5,720 bases of DNA from NCBI GenBank assembly GCA_013205275.1, contig JABMNG010000012.1, forward strand, positions 1 to 5,720, given 5' to 3'. The stretch comes from Methylophilales bacterium. Its GTDB lineage: Bacteria > Pseudomonadota > Gammaproteobacteria > Burkholderiales > Methylophilaceae. How positions within the stretch are numbered: position 1 is the first letter of the stretch; every line of letters starts with the position of its first letter. Below the pieces are notes generated by a model, which was given only the letters and a program-made list of their open reading frames with translations, did no database searches and was not told the DNA's origin. Shown piece by piece: positions 5,597 to 5,720 of this stretch. Position numbers and translations under genes: made by a program.

Positions 5597-5720
5597 TTAC
5601 AAACCGAGTAAAGCTCGGTGTGACAAGCCGTTTGTCATCAATAAGAGCATAGGAATTGACAGCATTGTATTTGTTCTAGATGCTAGCAACGCCACTCTTC
5701 TTGCAACAGATTTTTCCTCA
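5597..5720 (-). CDS. C-terminal 40 residues of a probable membrane protein, 5' end outside the window
   Basis: An open frame enters from the right edge and ends at TAA (5597-5599). The visible 40 residues begin EEKSVARRVALLASRTNT and continue through the hydrophobic SIPMLLLM to a final LSHRALLGL. A basic segment followed by a hydrophobic run would fit a membrane-spanning C-terminus. The pattern 'ASRxNTxLSIPMLxxM...H' reminds me of the C-terminal end of the PuuD/DUF989 (urate hydroxylase N-terminal-like) membrane family, where a similar 'HN.YLTLPVLF.M.SNHYP' motif occurs. This is a tentative recollection from a short fragment. The stop codon is followed by a GC-rich terminator, as expected for a gene end, and the gene is probably not part of the argD transcription unit. 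An alternative reading, a separate Leu-rich leader ORF inside this frame, is treated as a finding. Confidence 0.6.
   Translation of the reverse strand, partial: EEKSVARRVALLASRTNTMLSIPMLLLMTNGLSHRALLGL
5603..5619. repeat. Inverted repeat ACCGAG/CTCGGT with 5-base loop
   Basis: ACCGAG (5603-5608) and CTCGGT (5614-5619) are perfect 6-bp arms around TAAAG. The repeat lies over the last codons of the upstream gene. It has no T-run after it on either strand, so it is not a convincing terminator by itself. It could stabilise the mRNA end or form part of a leader structure before argD. Confidence 0.5.
5621..5637. repeat. Inverted repeat TGACAA/TTGTCA with 5-base loop
   Basis: TGACAA (5621-5626) and TTGTCA (5632-5637) are perfect 6-bp arms around GCCGT. 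It is one base away from the neighbouring ACCGAG/CTCGGT repeat and is inside the upstream coding frame. With AT-rich arms it would be only marginally stable as RNA; as DNA it is a possible dyad for a regulator. No known operator is recognised. Confidence 0.35.

Noticed and set aside
5590..5640. Promoter candidate on the minus strand with TTGTCA as -35
   Set aside because: At 17-18 bases spacing the -10 would be TTTGTA or TTGTAA, a poor match. The better AATAAT is about 23 bases away. AT-rich sequence gives many such partial matches.
5545..5720. ArgR operator (ARG box) before argD
   Set aside because: I looked for the TGAAT-N4-ATTCA type palindrome and found none; the dyads present have different sequences.
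1..5720. Novel defence, mobile or CRISPR-type system
   Set aside because: All frames are accounted for by well-known housekeeping families with intact motifs. There are no transposase, integrase, direct repeat arrays or compositional breaks that I can see.

Overview
The window is AT-rich bacterial chromosome carrying housekeeping biosynthesis genes, all on the minus strand. The proteins look betaproteobacterial. ArgF carries the long stretch from the LGRGEPVEDAAQVISRMCD block to NGLTNEYHPCQILADIFTYI that I associate with betaproteobacterial ornithine carbamoyltransferases. PpnP has the 'NVSV..KANxYFDGKC' start and 'NSSFDIEV...LHYVC' end, and YajQ has the 'SKxKVQAxIQG..VR..GAKRDVLQ' form. With the low GC this suggests a streamlined, possibly aquatic member such as a Methylophilales/OM43-type lineage. 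That placement is inferred from remembered family resemblance, not from a search.

Layout in the direction of transcription (high to low coordinates): the last 40 codons of an upstream gene for a probable membrane protein (5597-5720); a GC-rich terminator-like hairpin (5558-5576); then argD (4354-5544), argF (3430-4347), argG (2216-3433), ppnP (1894-2205), yajQ (1368-1862) and leuC (1-1362, cut off just before its C-terminus by the window edge). Spacings from argD to leuC are 6 bp, a 4-bp ATGA overlap, 10 bp, 31 bp and 5 bp, so the six genes probably form one transcription unit.

ArgD makes N-acetylornithine. After deacetylation to ornithine, ArgF forms citrulline and ArgG forms argininosuccinate, so three arginine steps are co-encoded. 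LeuC is the large subunit of isopropylmalate isomerase, and leuD would be expected beyond the left edge. Between the two pathways lie PpnP (nucleoside phosphorylase) and YajQ (nucleotide-binding; c-di-GMP binding is reported for some homologues).

There is no gene-free stretch over 300 bases, no RNA gene, mobile element or CRISPR array, and no clear novel system. The least ordinary part is the short region before argD. A terminator-like hairpin ends 13 bases from the argD start, no Shine-Dalgarno is visible there, and an alternative stem could compete with the terminator. This may be just the terminator of the upstream gene, or it may be a control element for the arginine operon.
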